The position numbers and the translations under genes are program-made. Positions 1 through 7,663 of a stretch of 64,000 nt of DNA are shown in pieces. The stretch spans positions 1-64,000 of the forward strand of contig JAUIGU010000006.1 of NCBI GenBank assembly GCA_030432595.1. The letters are read 5' to 3'. How positions within the stretch are numbered: the first letter of the stretch is position 1; the number at the start of each line of letters is the position of its first letter. Source of the DNA: Phycisphaerae bacterium. GTDB taxonomy: Bacteria; Planctomycetota; Phycisphaerae; Phycisphaerales; Phycisphaeraceae. Under the pieces are notes generated by a model, which was not told the DNA's origin, did no database searches, and saw only the letters and a program-made list of their open reading frames with translations.

Positions 1-913
1 TGTCGTTGGCCGACGGGCCGCCGTTGTCGTTCACCGTGTAGTGCAGCGGGTCGCTGTGGACGGGGAAGTTCTCGAAGAAGTATTGGCGGTAGGTCGCCGG
101 ATCGGCGTCGTCGAAGTTGGCCGCATCGTTGGGCAGCGGGGACAGGGCCGAGGCGTTGTCGGTGTTGTCGCGGACGATGTCATAGGCGAAGCCCGCATCT
201 TCGAACGCCTCGGCAATGTAGGCCGTGGCCAGGCCGCTCTGGATCCCCAGGTACTGCGTGCCGGTGGGGTCGGGCGTGGCGCCGTCGTAGGAGTACGTCT
301 TGCCGTCGATGATGGAGTACCAGTCCGAGCCCGAGCCGGCTTCGCCGGTGGTGGCCACGGAGATGCCGCCGGGGTCGGTGCCGTCGTTGAGGGCCTGGAC
401 TTCGATGGTCGGCGTTTCGTACAGAGCGCCGGCCATGACGTAGTTGGTCGTGCCGCGCTGCAGCGTGCCGTTACCGTCGTCGTAGTCGTAGCCCAACGAG
501 ACGGAGTGGAAGATGTCCACGGACATCTTGAAATTGGGGTTGGCGGTGCCGGCACCAACGTTGACGCCGTTGGCAAACACCGCGGCGGCGGTGGCTTCAC
601 CCGAGGTGGCCGAGCCGTCGAACGGCGGGAACTGGAACGAGTCGTTGTTGGCCGAAACGAAGATACCTGTGGTGGCGGCACCACTGGTGGTGCTGGGGGC
701 CTCGCCGATCGAGCCGGTGATGTACCCGTCGCCGTAGATGTCGTAGTTGCCGTAGTCGAACCCGAAGCGGATATCGACGACCGTGCCGCCGGTGTCCGAG
801 CTGGTCCAGTTGGCGGCGCTGCCGTCCACGTCGCTGAAGAGCTGGCCGTACGCCGGCATGGCCACCAGGGCCGCCGTCAGGGCCGAAACCGAAAACATTC
901 CACGATGCGTCAT
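1..913 (-). CDS. Secreted protein of unknown function, 3' end beyond window
   Basis: Reading from an ATG at 913 the frame stays open for 304 codons to the window edge, so the C-terminus is missing. A good ribosome site (AAGGAG) lies just upstream. The N-terminus is a typical signal peptide: a short basic start, a hydrophobic stretch, and cleavage probably after PAYG near residue 24. The mature part is rich in Asp, Gly, Asn, Ser and Thr and is probably beta-rich and extracellular. I recognise no catalytic motif. Many planctomycete proteins of this look end in a PEP-CTERM sorting tail, but that end cannot be seen here. Two prepilin-like genes lie directly upstream on the same strand. Confidence 0.75.
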   Translation of the reverse strand, partial: MTHRGMFSVSALTAALVAMPAYGQLFSDVDGSAANWTSSDTGGTVVDIRFGFDYGNYDIYGDGYITGSIGEAPSTTSGAATTGIFVSANNDSFQFPPFDGSATSGEATAAAVFANGVNVGAGTANPNFKMSVDIFHSVSLGYDYDDGNGTLQRGTTNYVMAGALYETPTIEVQALNDGTDPGGISVATTGEAGSGSDWYSIIDGKTYSYDGATPDPTGTQYLGIQSGLATAYIAEAFEDAGFAYDIVRDNTDNASALSPLPNDAANFDDADPATYRQYFFENFPVHSDPLHYTVNDNGGPSAND

Positions 914-938
914 CTCGATTCTCCTTCAAAAAAATGCA

Positions 939-947
939 AGACTAGTC
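939..947. promoter_or_regulatory. CTAG-centred palindrome upstream of the secreted protein gene
   Basis: An 8-base palindrome GACTAGTC (940-947) lies about 27 bases before the start codon of the gene ending upstream at 913. The related AGACTAGACT occurs twice, in opposite orientation, before the pectinesterase gene (17988-17997 and 18082-18091). CTAG is generally rare in bacterial genomes, so a shared CTAG motif before two secreted-protein genes may be an operator. This is a guess from sequence alone. Confidence 0.25.
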
Positions 948-1034
948 CAAAGAACATTCTGACGAAAAAAAGACGAAAATCAATCCCAATTCGCGGCCCA
1001 CGCCGGATTTTGCCGGCCCGGCCGACATCCACGC

Positions 1035-1979
1035 TCAGATGTCGGGGTTGTCTCCCCGCAGGTCAAAGAAGTTGCCGGGGTCGGCACTGCCGCCGCCGCC
1101 GCGACCTCCGCCGCCGCCCGCGTTGCCCCAGTTCTGCGGATTGCCCAGGGCGTCCACGCTGTACAGAAAAACGCCGTTGCCCGAGTGACCGTTGGCGGAT
1201 GCGTCCTGTTCCGCCTGGGAAAACGGCATCTGGAGCTGTGACACGTGGCCGTCCGCCCAGCAATTCTGCAGGCTGTCGTTGTACCGGGCGTGGGGCCGGC
1301 CGGAGTTGCCGATCTCGATGGGGTAATCCATGAACACGTGGGCGCCGTAGACGCCGGCCGGGTCGATCGTCGGGGTCGAGTCGTCGGTGTGCTTGTTTTC
1401 GGGTTGCCAGTCGCGCACGCCCGAGGTCACCATCACCGACGTCGCGTCGTCCATGTCGATGACGCGGGCCGCGACGTCGATCGGCAGGTCCGGGCGCTTG
1501 GTCGCCGGGCGGTTGGAGCCGAGGTTCGAGCCGACCCACACGAAGTTGTAGCCGTAGTGGATCCAGTTGTAGACGCGCTCGTGCATGTTCTCGCGAGACA
1601 CGTTGTCCAGGTCGTCATTCGCGGCGGGCAGGAACGACCGGTCGCCGTCAAACGTCGGGTCCAGGTAGACGTCCAGGCCGGGCACGTACTTGTCGACCGC
1701 AAGCTTCGTGGTCCAGTACCACCCGCTGCCGGGCGGCGGGGTCCCGCCGTTGGCGGGGTTCTGCCAACTGGGGAAGTACTCGTTGTTGTCCGCCTGGTAC
1801 GCCGCCATGGCGATACCGATCTGCCGCTGGTTGCTGGCGGACTGGGCGATGCGGGCGGTGTTGCGGGCGGCCCCCAACGCGGGGAGCAGGATCCCGATCA
1901 AGAGCGCGATGATCGAGATGACGACCAGCAGTTCAATCAGGGTGAAGGCGCGGGGGCTACGCATCGTGTGGTGGTTCAT
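1035..1979 (-). CDS. Prepilin-type N-terminal methylation protein (pseudopilin-like)
   Basis: A 314-residue protein with a classic type IV prepilin leader: basic start, then A11-F12-T-L-I-E16 and a hydrophobic helix to about residue 32. Cleavage by prepilin peptidase is expected before Phe12, with Ala instead of the usual Gly at -1. After the helix comes the motif [22 protein letters not shown], typical of the large planctomycete family of GspG-like proteins, and near residue 235 a conserved ADGH. A glycine-rich tract ([10 protein letters not shown]) lies close to the C-terminus. It is probably an envelope-exposed pseudopilin-like protein; such proteins occur in many copies per planctomycete genome and their exact role is unknown. 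No clear ribosome site precedes the ATG; Met6 is a possible alternative start. A paralogue lies directly upstream. Confidence 0.85.
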   Translation of the reverse strand: MNHHTMRSPRAFTLIELLVVISIIALLIGILLPALGAARNTARIAQSASNQRQIGIAMAAYQADNNEYFPSWQNPANGGTPPPGSGWYWTTKLAVDKYVPGLDVYLDPTFDGDRSFLPAANDDLDNVSRENMHERVYNWIHYGYNFVWVGSNLGSNRPATKRPDLPIDVAARVIDMDDATSVMVTSGVRDWQPENKHTDDSTPTIDPAGVYGAHVFMDYPIEIGNSGRPHARYNDSLQNCWADGHVSQLQMPFSQAEQDASANGHSGNGVFLYSVDALGNPQNWGNAGGGGGRGGGGSADPGNFFDLRGDNPDI

Positions 1980-2053
1980 GGGAGTGAAGGTTCAGGGAGG
2001 GGCCGAAGCCGACAGGCCAAAAAACCCGGGAAAACCAGGGGGTTCGGGGCGGT

Positions 2054-3010
2054 TCAGTACTGCCCGGCGTGCGGGTCGCCGTCAACGGTCCAGCCGTTGT
2101 CCTCATCCAGGCGGGCGTCGCCGAGGTACTCGTTGCTGCTGTAGAGGATAGCCAGCGTGCGGCTGGACAGGTCGGAACCGGCACCGGACACGGGCATCGC
2201 GGCGGTGTGGCCGTCGGCGAAAGTGATGTTGACCGCGTAGCCGTTGTGGCGTGCGTGCGGCTTGCCCAGGTCGGAACTGGCGGTGTAGTCCCAGACGAAG
2301 TTGGTGCCGCGCAGGTTGTCGAGCGCGGTGACGAAGTCCTGGGCAGGGATCTGGAACCCGCCGCCCCCGCCGCGCCCGCCGGTGGCGACCCGGCTGGTGA
2401 AGTTGGTCCCGGTTGTCGTCGAACGCGCCGCGTCCATCAGGTAGAAGGTTTCACTGGGCTGGGTGAGGACGCTCAGCGTCGGCGTGGGCGTGCGGTCCGA
2501 GCCGCCGTTGGGCTGGAACTGGGCGTCATCGAACCCGGTCTGCCGCTGGATCGAGCCGAGGTTGCTCGTGTTCATGCCGTAGTGGGAGTAGTACCAGTTG
2601 ATGTCGTCGAGCCAGTCGTCCGAGCCGATCTCGCCCTCGGTGTCGTCCGGCGACCAAGGGTCGAAGCCGACCTCTTCCATCTTCGGGCAGCGGTAGATGT
2701 CGCCCTTGCCGAGATAGCCTTCCTTGATCAGCCGGCCGTTCCAGAATGTGTTGGTGTTCCACGTTTCGCGGTAGGGGACGAAGTACTCCTGGTTGTCCAC
2801 GCAGTAGGTGGTGACGGCGATGCCGACCTGCCGGAGGTTGCTCATGCAAGCGGCGTCGCGAGCGGTGTTACGTGCCGCGCCCAAGGCCGGGAGCAAAATC
2901 CCGATCAGCAGGGCGATGATGGAGATGACCACGAGCAGCTCGATGAGCGTGAAGCCGGCTTCCGGGCGGTCCGGACGGTTGGGGCGGGACGCGGGTCGGT
3001 TCATGGGCAT
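2054..3010 (-). CDS. Prepilin-type N-terminal methylation protein (pseudopilin-like), paralogue
   Basis: A 318-residue protein with prepilin leader G19-F20-T-L-I-E24 followed by a 20-residue hydrophobic helix, so cleavage before Phe20 is expected. The helix and the [13 protein letters not shown] segment closely match the neighbouring paralogue at 1035-1979, and the C-terminal part carries FADGH, the DGH hallmark of this planctomycete family. I chose the ATG at 3010 (MPMNRP) because GGAG lies 5 to 8 bases upstream; a longer frame to 3097 adds basic residues without a ribosome site. The two paralogues are 74 bases apart on the same strand and probably form one transcript, with the secreted protein gene at 1-913 further downstream. 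Confidence 0.85.
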   Translation of the reverse strand: MPMNRPASRPNRPDRPEAGFTLIELLVVISIIALLIGILLPALGAARNTARDAACMSNLRQVGIAVTTYCVDNQEYFVPYRETWNTNTFWNGRLIKEGYLGKGDIYRCPKMEEVGFDPWSPDDTEGEIGSDDWLDDINWYYSHYGMNTSNLGSIQRQTGFDDAQFQPNGGSDRTPTPTLSVLTQPSETFYLMDAARSTTTGTNFTSRVATGGRGGGGGFQIPAQDFVTALDNLRGTNFVWDYTASSDLGKPHARHNGYAVNITFADGHTAAMPVSGAGSDLSSRTLAILYSSNEYLGDARLDEDNGWTVDGDPHAGQY

Positions 3011-3688
3011 GGTTCTCCGGTCGGTCAATTCCGTTTTCGACGGCCTGATTCCAGCGGTCCGGGGCCGGTTTCGGTGGCCCCTTGAAGGTCGGGCCACTGC
3101 ATCACGTCAAACCGCTTAAACTGCCACCGTTTCAGGATTCCACGAAGTTTATGGGCTTTTCCGTAGGTTTCCGGGGGTCCGGGGGGCTTCCAACCCCTGG
3201 CGCGAGACGTGATCCGATCGAAACGATGGGCGACAACGTGAGGGACGATACCCTCGTGGTGCCTGCGTCGAGACGGATACACGGTTTCGAGACGCCGGAA
3301 GCGTGGCAACGTTGCCAACGGGGTTTCCCGCAGACGTGGCCATCATTTCCGGCTGCTCATACCAACAACTCCGACATCCGGTGAATACGCAGGCTCACCC
3401 AGTATAAGCGAATGATTTCACACTTGAAAGCAGGACTTGCATAATTTTTCGGAATCGATCGCCATTCGCGTGGTACGAACTGCCGTTGGGGCGTGCAGCG
3501 AGTCCGACAGGCGTTGAAAACACAGGCAAGAACCGGCGGGATCTAGTTCGAAGTGGGTTTCATTTTGTCCGGGTCGGGTCGCGTGGCCCCGGACGCTGGC
3601 GTACCCTGTGGCCTGCCCGCGGCCCGCGACCCTTACGCAACCCCGCCGCCACCGCCTCACCACCCTCTCCACCCCTGAGACTCGCGGC
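3011..3688. other. Divergent intergenic region, 678 bases
   Basis: Non-coding space between the minus-strand prepilin gene and the plus-strand ExbB operon, so it must hold the promoters of both. I see no convincing gene; the short frames here have no ribosome site and no family features. The one clear element is the palindrome at 3304-3317. The stretch 3400-3470 is more AT-rich than its surroundings and may contain the ExbB-operon promoter, but I could not pick a clean -35/-10 pair. Confidence 0.6.
3304..3317. promoter_or_regulatory. Perfect 14-base palindrome resembling a LacI-family operator
   Basis: TGGCAACGTTGCCA reads the same on both strands and has the CG centre and TG..CA ends typical of operators bound by LacI/GalR-family repressors. 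It lies about 300 bases before the prepilin gene (start 3010) and about 370 before the exbB-like gene (start 3689). No LacI-family gene is in the window. The resemblance is visual only. Confidence 0.4.
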
Positions 3689-4477
3689 ATGCTGCACGCC
3701 TTGTCGGTTTGGTTCGGTTCTGGTTATGTCCCCGGGGGCCTTGCCGCCGCGCCGGCGGTTTCCGCCCCACCCGCCGGCGCTCTGGGGATTCCCGGGGTTC
3801 TGGGGCAGGCGGACACCGCGGGTGCCGACGGCGTGATCGATCCGGCCGGGCTGGGCTACCGACTCGCCGAACTGTTCATGTTCTCGCCGATCATCAACGG
3901 CATCATCGCGGCGCTGTCGGTGCTGGCGTTGGGCCTGTTCCTCTGGCTGCTGCTGACCATCAACGCCCGGGCGGTTGCGCCGCGCGACTTCATCGACGAG
4001 ATCACCCGCCTGGTCGTGCGCGGCGACCTCGAAAAAGCCGCGGACCTCTGCCGGCGGGCACGCGGCGTGTTCATCGCGCCCATCGTGCAGCGCTGCGTCG
4101 AGAACGCGGGCCAGGGCCACTCCGTCGTGCTCGAGATGGTCGGCAGCGAGGGCCGACGCGCCGCCGACGTCGTGTGGAACCGCGTGAGCTACCTCGCGGA
4201 CATCTCCAACGTCGCGCCGATGTTGGGCTTGCTCGGAACCGTCATCGGCATGATCACCGCGTTCTTCGGCCTGGAACGCGAGACCGGGTCGATCAACGCG
4301 ACGGTGTTGTCGCGCGGCGTCGGGCAGGCGATGACCACCACCATGTTCGGCCTGGGCGTGGCGATCATGGCGCTGGTCATGTACTCGATCATCAAAAGCC
4401 GGGCGACGCGCACCCTCGCCGAAGCGGAACGGGCGGTGAACACCATCGCGGACCACCTGCAACGGAATGACGAATGA
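3689..4477 (+). CDS. exbB: MotA/TolQ/ExbB proton-channel family protein
   Basis: A 262-residue inner-membrane protein with the ExbB layout: membrane helices at about 70-91, 171-195 and 212-235, and a cytoplasmic loop between the first two. The second and third helices carry the family signature (SNVAPMLGLLGTVIGMI and a GVGQAMTTTMFGLGVAI segment). ExbB pentamers surround ExbD and conduct protons to power an energy-transducing partner such as TonB. The start at 3689 is the first Met consistent with the family N-terminus; an upstream Met at 3608 would add a Pro/Arg-rich stretch without family features. It is the first gene of an operon with exbD, a TPR protein and a VWA protein. Its last residues and stop codon lie inside the left arm of an inverted repeat. 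Confidence 0.9.
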   Translation: MLHALSVWFGSGYVPGGLAAAPAVSAPPAGALGIPGVLGQADTAGADGVIDPAGLGYRLAELFMFSPIINGIIAALSVLALGLFLWLLLTINARAVAPRDFIDEITRLVVRGDLEKAADLCRRARGVFIAPIVQRCVENAGQGHSVVLEMVGSEGRRAADVVWNRVSYLADISNVAPMLGLLGTVIGMITAFFGLERETGSINATVLSRGVGQAMTTTMFGLGVAIMALVMYSIIKSRATRTLAEAERAVNTIADHLQRNDE

Positions 4478-4586
4478 GGAATGCCGATTTCCGATGGGTT
4501 TTCCGATGCATTCGGGGCGGCCCAGGGCTGACCGGCAGCATCGAGTGCTTACTCCCTCGGCATTCGGCATTCTTCATTCGGCAATC
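4466..4586. repeat. Imperfect inverted repeat spanning the exbB stop codon
   Basis: Arms at 4466-4492 and 4560-4586 match in 22 of 27 positions when one is reverse-complemented; both are built from GAATGA/GAATGCC-type units. The left arm encodes the last ExbB residues (RNDE) and its TGA stop. This sort of near-repetitive hairpin is common between planctomycete genes. Here it separates exbB from exbD and could form an RNA hairpin affecting their relative expression. Confidence 0.7.
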
Positions 4587-4592
4587 ACACCC

Positions 4593-5021
4593 ATGAGTTT
4601 TGTCGCGGAATCCCGAGAACGCACACGCCCCGTCCTGCCTTTGGCGGGGATGGTGGACGTGCTGTTTCTGCTGCTCATCTTCTTCATGACCGCGTCGGCG
4701 TTCCGCGAGTCGGAGCTGGAGTTGCCGGTGTCGCTGACGCCGGGCGAGTCGGCGACGTCGCCGGTGGACGCGGCGTCGCAGGTGGTCGTGACCGTCACGA
4801 GCGACAACCGCGTGTTCTTCGGGGAACGTGAAACCGATCTGGACGAACTGCGTGGACTGATCGAAGAAGTGCTGGCCGTGTCGCCGCGCGAGGTGTTGGT
4901 GGTGCGGGCGGACGTGGACAGCCGGACGGGCGTGGTGGGCAAGGTGTTCGACCTGGCGGAACTCGCGGGCGTGACGGACACCCGGTTCGCGATGATCCGC
5001 GCCGCGGAGGGCGCGGAGTGA
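4593..5021 (+). CDS. exbD: ExbD/TolR family biopolymer transport protein
   Basis: A 142-residue protein with one N-terminal membrane helix (about 20-37) followed by a periplasmic domain of about 100 residues. The helix holds the proton-carrying aspartate, D22, in the context GMVDVLFLLLIFFM, which matches the ExbD/TolR consensus. The ATG at 4593 puts the helix at the usual distance from the N-terminus; the longer frame from 4467 begins inside the intergenic repeat and is unlikely. The stop codon overlaps the GTG start of the next gene by four bases (GTGA), implying translational coupling. Together with the upstream ExbB it should form a proton-motive-force-driven motor. Confidence 0.92.
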   Translation: MSFVAESRERTRPVLPLAGMVDVLFLLLIFFMTASAFRESELELPVSLTPGESATSPVDAASQVVVTVTSDNRVFFGERETDLDELRGLIEEVLAVSPREVLVVRADVDSRTGVVGKVFDLAELAGVTDTRFAMIRAAEGAE

Positions 5022-7663
5022 AGAGGCGAAAGTTGAAAGTCGAAAGTCGAAAGTCGGAAATCAGATGGTCGAAGCGTCGGGCTTTCGCGATGCTGCTGGC
5101 GCTTTTGACTTTTGACTTTCTACTTTCGACCGCGGCAGCCGCGCAGTCCGACGCCGCCCACCAACAATTCCTGTTCGCCTACAAGCTCTTGCAGCGCGGC
5201 GACGACAACGAGGCGGCCGTCGAGTTCGACGCGTACCTTCGGCAATACCCCGAAGCGCCCAAGCGGGGCGACGGCCTGTACTACCGGGCGCTTTTGCACC
5301 GCCGGGCCGGCGAGGCGGAGCGCGTGGTGACGCTGCTGGAGGACGCGCGCCGCCCGGCGCCGCAGCTCGTGCCGGCCTACGCGGTGGACCTGCTGCTGGG
5401 CCAGTCGCTCAGCGACCTGAAGCGCTGGCCCGAGGCGACGTCGGTGTTGGAACGGATCGACGCGGGCACGCTGGCCGAGCGGGGGCAAGCGGGCGTGGCG
5501 GTGTCGGTGCGTTACTTGCGCGGGCTGGCGTACAAGGGCGCGGACCAGCTCGGCAAGGCGGCGGAGGAACTCAAGGCGGCGTCCGAACTGCCCGGCGCCG
5601 AGGCCGACGCGATGCGCGGCCGGGCGCTGCTGGACCTCGCGCGTGTGCATGTGCAGCGTGGCGACGCGGCGGCGGCGCTGGCGGCGCTGGACAAAACGCT
5701 GGCGCTGAATCAGGCGGAGACCGCGCCCGAGGCGGCGCGGTTCGCCGGCGACGTCGCGTACGAGGCCGAGCGCTTCGCCGACGCCGTGACCTACTACGAC
5801 CGCGTGATCACCGGGCACCCCGGCAGCGCCCACTACGGCGCGTCGGCGGTGGGCAAGCTGTGGGCGCTCTACGCCGCCGGCCGCGACGCCGCGGTCGTCG
5901 AGACGTACGAGGCGCTGGTCTCGACGCTGCCGCTGCAGGACCGCGTCGCCGCGGGCTACCTCGCCGGCTCGGCGAAACAACGCCAAAACGAACACGAGGC
6001 CGCGGTCGCGCTGCTCGAACCCCTGGCCCGCGGGCGCGGCGAACTCGACCTCGAAGCCCGGGTGATCTACCGACTCGCCGTGAGCCAGCACGCGCTGGGG
6101 CGCGACGAGCGCGTGCTCGAACTGGCCCGCCGGCTCAAAGACCTGTTCCCCGACTCGCCGCTCAACGTCGACGCCGGATTCCTCGCCGCCTCCAGCACCG
6201 CCCGGCTCAAGGGCGCGACCGCCGGCGCCGCCGAACTCACCCGCTACATCGAGCAGGGGCCCGAGCACCCGTATTACCTTTCCGCCCTAAAACAGCGCGC
6301 GGCGCTGTACGAGCAGAACGGGCAGCTCGACGCGGCGCTGAACGATTACGCGGTCTGGCGATCCGAAGCGAGGAAGCCGGAACGCAACGGCGACCCCGTC
6401 GAACTCATGCGCGTCGATCTGCGTTTTGCCGACCTGGCCCTGGCCACGGACAAACGGGACGCGGCGCTGGCGGTACTCGACGTGCTGAGGCAGTCGTTGG
6501 CGAACATGGCGACGCAAGGCAACCCGCAGCCCGAACTCGAAGCCGAGACGCTGTACCGCCTGGGTACGGCCCACGCCGCCGCGAACCCCAGCGCCGCCCT
6601 CGACGCCTTCGAAGAACTCCAGGCCAAACACCCCCTCAGCGCCTTCGCCGGCGACGCGGCGCTCAAGCGCGGCGCCGTGCTGCGCCAGCTCGGCCGGGAC
6701 CGCGAAGCGCTCGAGGTCTGGATCGACGCCGTCGATAGCGAAAGCATGTCGCCGCCGCAGCGGGCGTTGGCGCTGCGGGCGATGGCGTCGATGTACCGGC
6801 AGGCTGGCCGCGACAACGACGCCGCGGTCACCCTGCTGCGCGCTTCCCGCGAGGTCGGGCCCGAGGGGTTGAGCAATGAGGAGCTGCTGTGGATGACCCG
6901 GCAGGCGCTGCGCGACCAGCGGCGGTCCGACGACCCGGGCGTCACCACCGAAGCGCTGGGCGCGGCGAAGTCGCTGCTGGGCGTGCTGGACACGGAAGGC
7001 CGCGGGTTGACCGGCCCGCAGCAGGCCGAGCGCGCTTACCTCGGCGGGCGCGTCGCGCTGGCGGAGAGCGACCTCGACGCGGCGCGGCAGGCGTTCCAGG
7101 GCGTGATTGCGCTGGGCCAGGGCTTCGACCTGGACGCGCAGCTGGGGCTGGCGGAGATCGCCGAGGCCGACGGCGATTACGACGCGGCGTCGGCCGAGTA
7201 CATCGCCCTGTCCCGCGCGCCAGAGACGACGGTCGCCGCCGAGGCGATGCTGCGCTACGGGTTGGTGCAGCGGCAACGCGCAGCGTCGCTGTCGCGGCAG
7301 GGCAACGACCGCGCGGCCGACGAAGCCCTCGCCGAAGCGAAGCGCTCGATCAAGAAGATGACGCTGCTGTACCTGGACTCGCCGGAGGTGCAGCCCACGC
7401 CGCAGCGCGGCCTGGCCGAACTCGCCGAAATTGCGGATGAACTCGACCAGCCCGACGACGCGCTGCGCGAGTACGACGAGCTCGTGAAGCACTTTTCGGA
7501 CACGCCTTGGGGCCGGTACGCGTCGGCCCGGATCGCCGACCGGCGCGACCGCCGGCCTGATGATGCGCTGGCGATGCTCGCGTCGCTGGACGGCGCGTCG
7601 GTGGACCCGGCGTTGCGGCGGCGCGTCGAACGCTTCCGCGAAGAGTTGGAGGCCCGGCGATGA
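5018..7663 (+). CDS. Large secreted tetratricopeptide-repeat protein
   Basis: An 881-residue protein starting with GTG at 5018, overlapping the exbD stop. After an unusually basic start of about 21 residues comes a hydrophobic segment and AAAAQ, a likely signal-peptidase site near residue 42; this whole leader is encoded by an inverted repeat (5027-5130). The rest is almost all helical TPR-like units of about 34 residues (for example FLFAYKLLQRGDDNEAAVEF, then repeats such as YYDRVITGHPGS) and ends with a segment like the TPR domains of YbgF/CpoB and BamD. It is probably periplasmic and acts as a scaffold for the ExbB-ExbD-driven machine. Its stop overlaps the next start (ATGA). Confidence 0.85.
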   Translation: MKRRKLKVESRKSEIRWSKRRAFAMLLALLTFDFLLSTAAAAQSDAAHQQFLFAYKLLQRGDDNEAAVEFDAYLRQYPEAPKRGDGLYYRALLHRRAGEAERVVTLLEDARRPAPQLVPAYAVDLLLGQSLSDLKRWPEATSVLERIDAGTLAERGQAGVAVSVRYLRGLAYKGADQLGKAAEELKAASELPGAEADAMRGRALLDLARVHVQRGDAAAALAALDKTLALNQAETAPEAARFAGDVAYEAERFADAVTYYDRVITGHPGSAHYGASAVGKLWALYAAGRDAAVVETYEALVSTLPLQDRVAAGYLAGSAKQRQNEHEAAVALLEPLARGRGELDLEARVIYRLAVSQHALGRDERVLELARRLKDLFPDSPLNVDAGFLAASSTARLKGATAGAAELTRYIEQGPEHPYYLSALKQRAALYEQNGQLDAALNDYAVWRSEARKPERNGDPVELMRVDLRFADLALATDKRDAALAVLDVLRQSLANMATQGNPQPELEAETLYRLGTAHAAANPSAALDAFEELQAKHPLSAFAGDAALKRGAVLRQLGRDREALEVWIDAVDSESMSPPQRALALRAMASMYRQAGRDNDAAVTLLRASREVGPEGLSNEELLWMTRQALRDQRRSDDPGVTTEALGAAKSLLGVLDTEGRGLTGPQQAERAYLGGRVALAESDLDAARQAFQGVIALGQGFDLDAQLGLAEIAEADGDYDAASAEYIALSRAPETTVAAEAMLRYGLVQRQRAASLSRQGNDRAADEALAEAKRSIKKMTLLYLDSPEVQPTPQRGLAELAEIADELDQPDDALREYDELVKHFSDTPWGRYASARIADRRDRRPDDALAMLASLDGASVDPALRRRVERFREELEARR
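5027..5130. repeat. Inverted repeat of GAAAGTC units forming a signal-peptide coding region
   Basis: The left arm (about 5027-5060) is built of repeated GAAAGTC units and the right arm (about 5102-5130) of their complement (GACTTT). The two could fold into a hairpin. In other planctomycetes such arrays are found between genes. Here both arms are translated: the left gives the basic KLKVESRKSE stretch, the right gives LLTFDFLLST, the hydrophobic core of the signal peptide of the TPR protein. Confidence 0.75.

Noticed and set aside
597-929. A 110-residue minus-strand frame starting upstream of the first gene
   Set aside because: It is in another frame than the signal-peptide protein, which has a good ribosome site and stays open to the window edge.
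4467-4592. Extended start for ExbD inside the repeat
   Set aside because: The added residues come from the inverted repeat, overlap exbB and do not fit the short cytoplasmic tail of ExbD.
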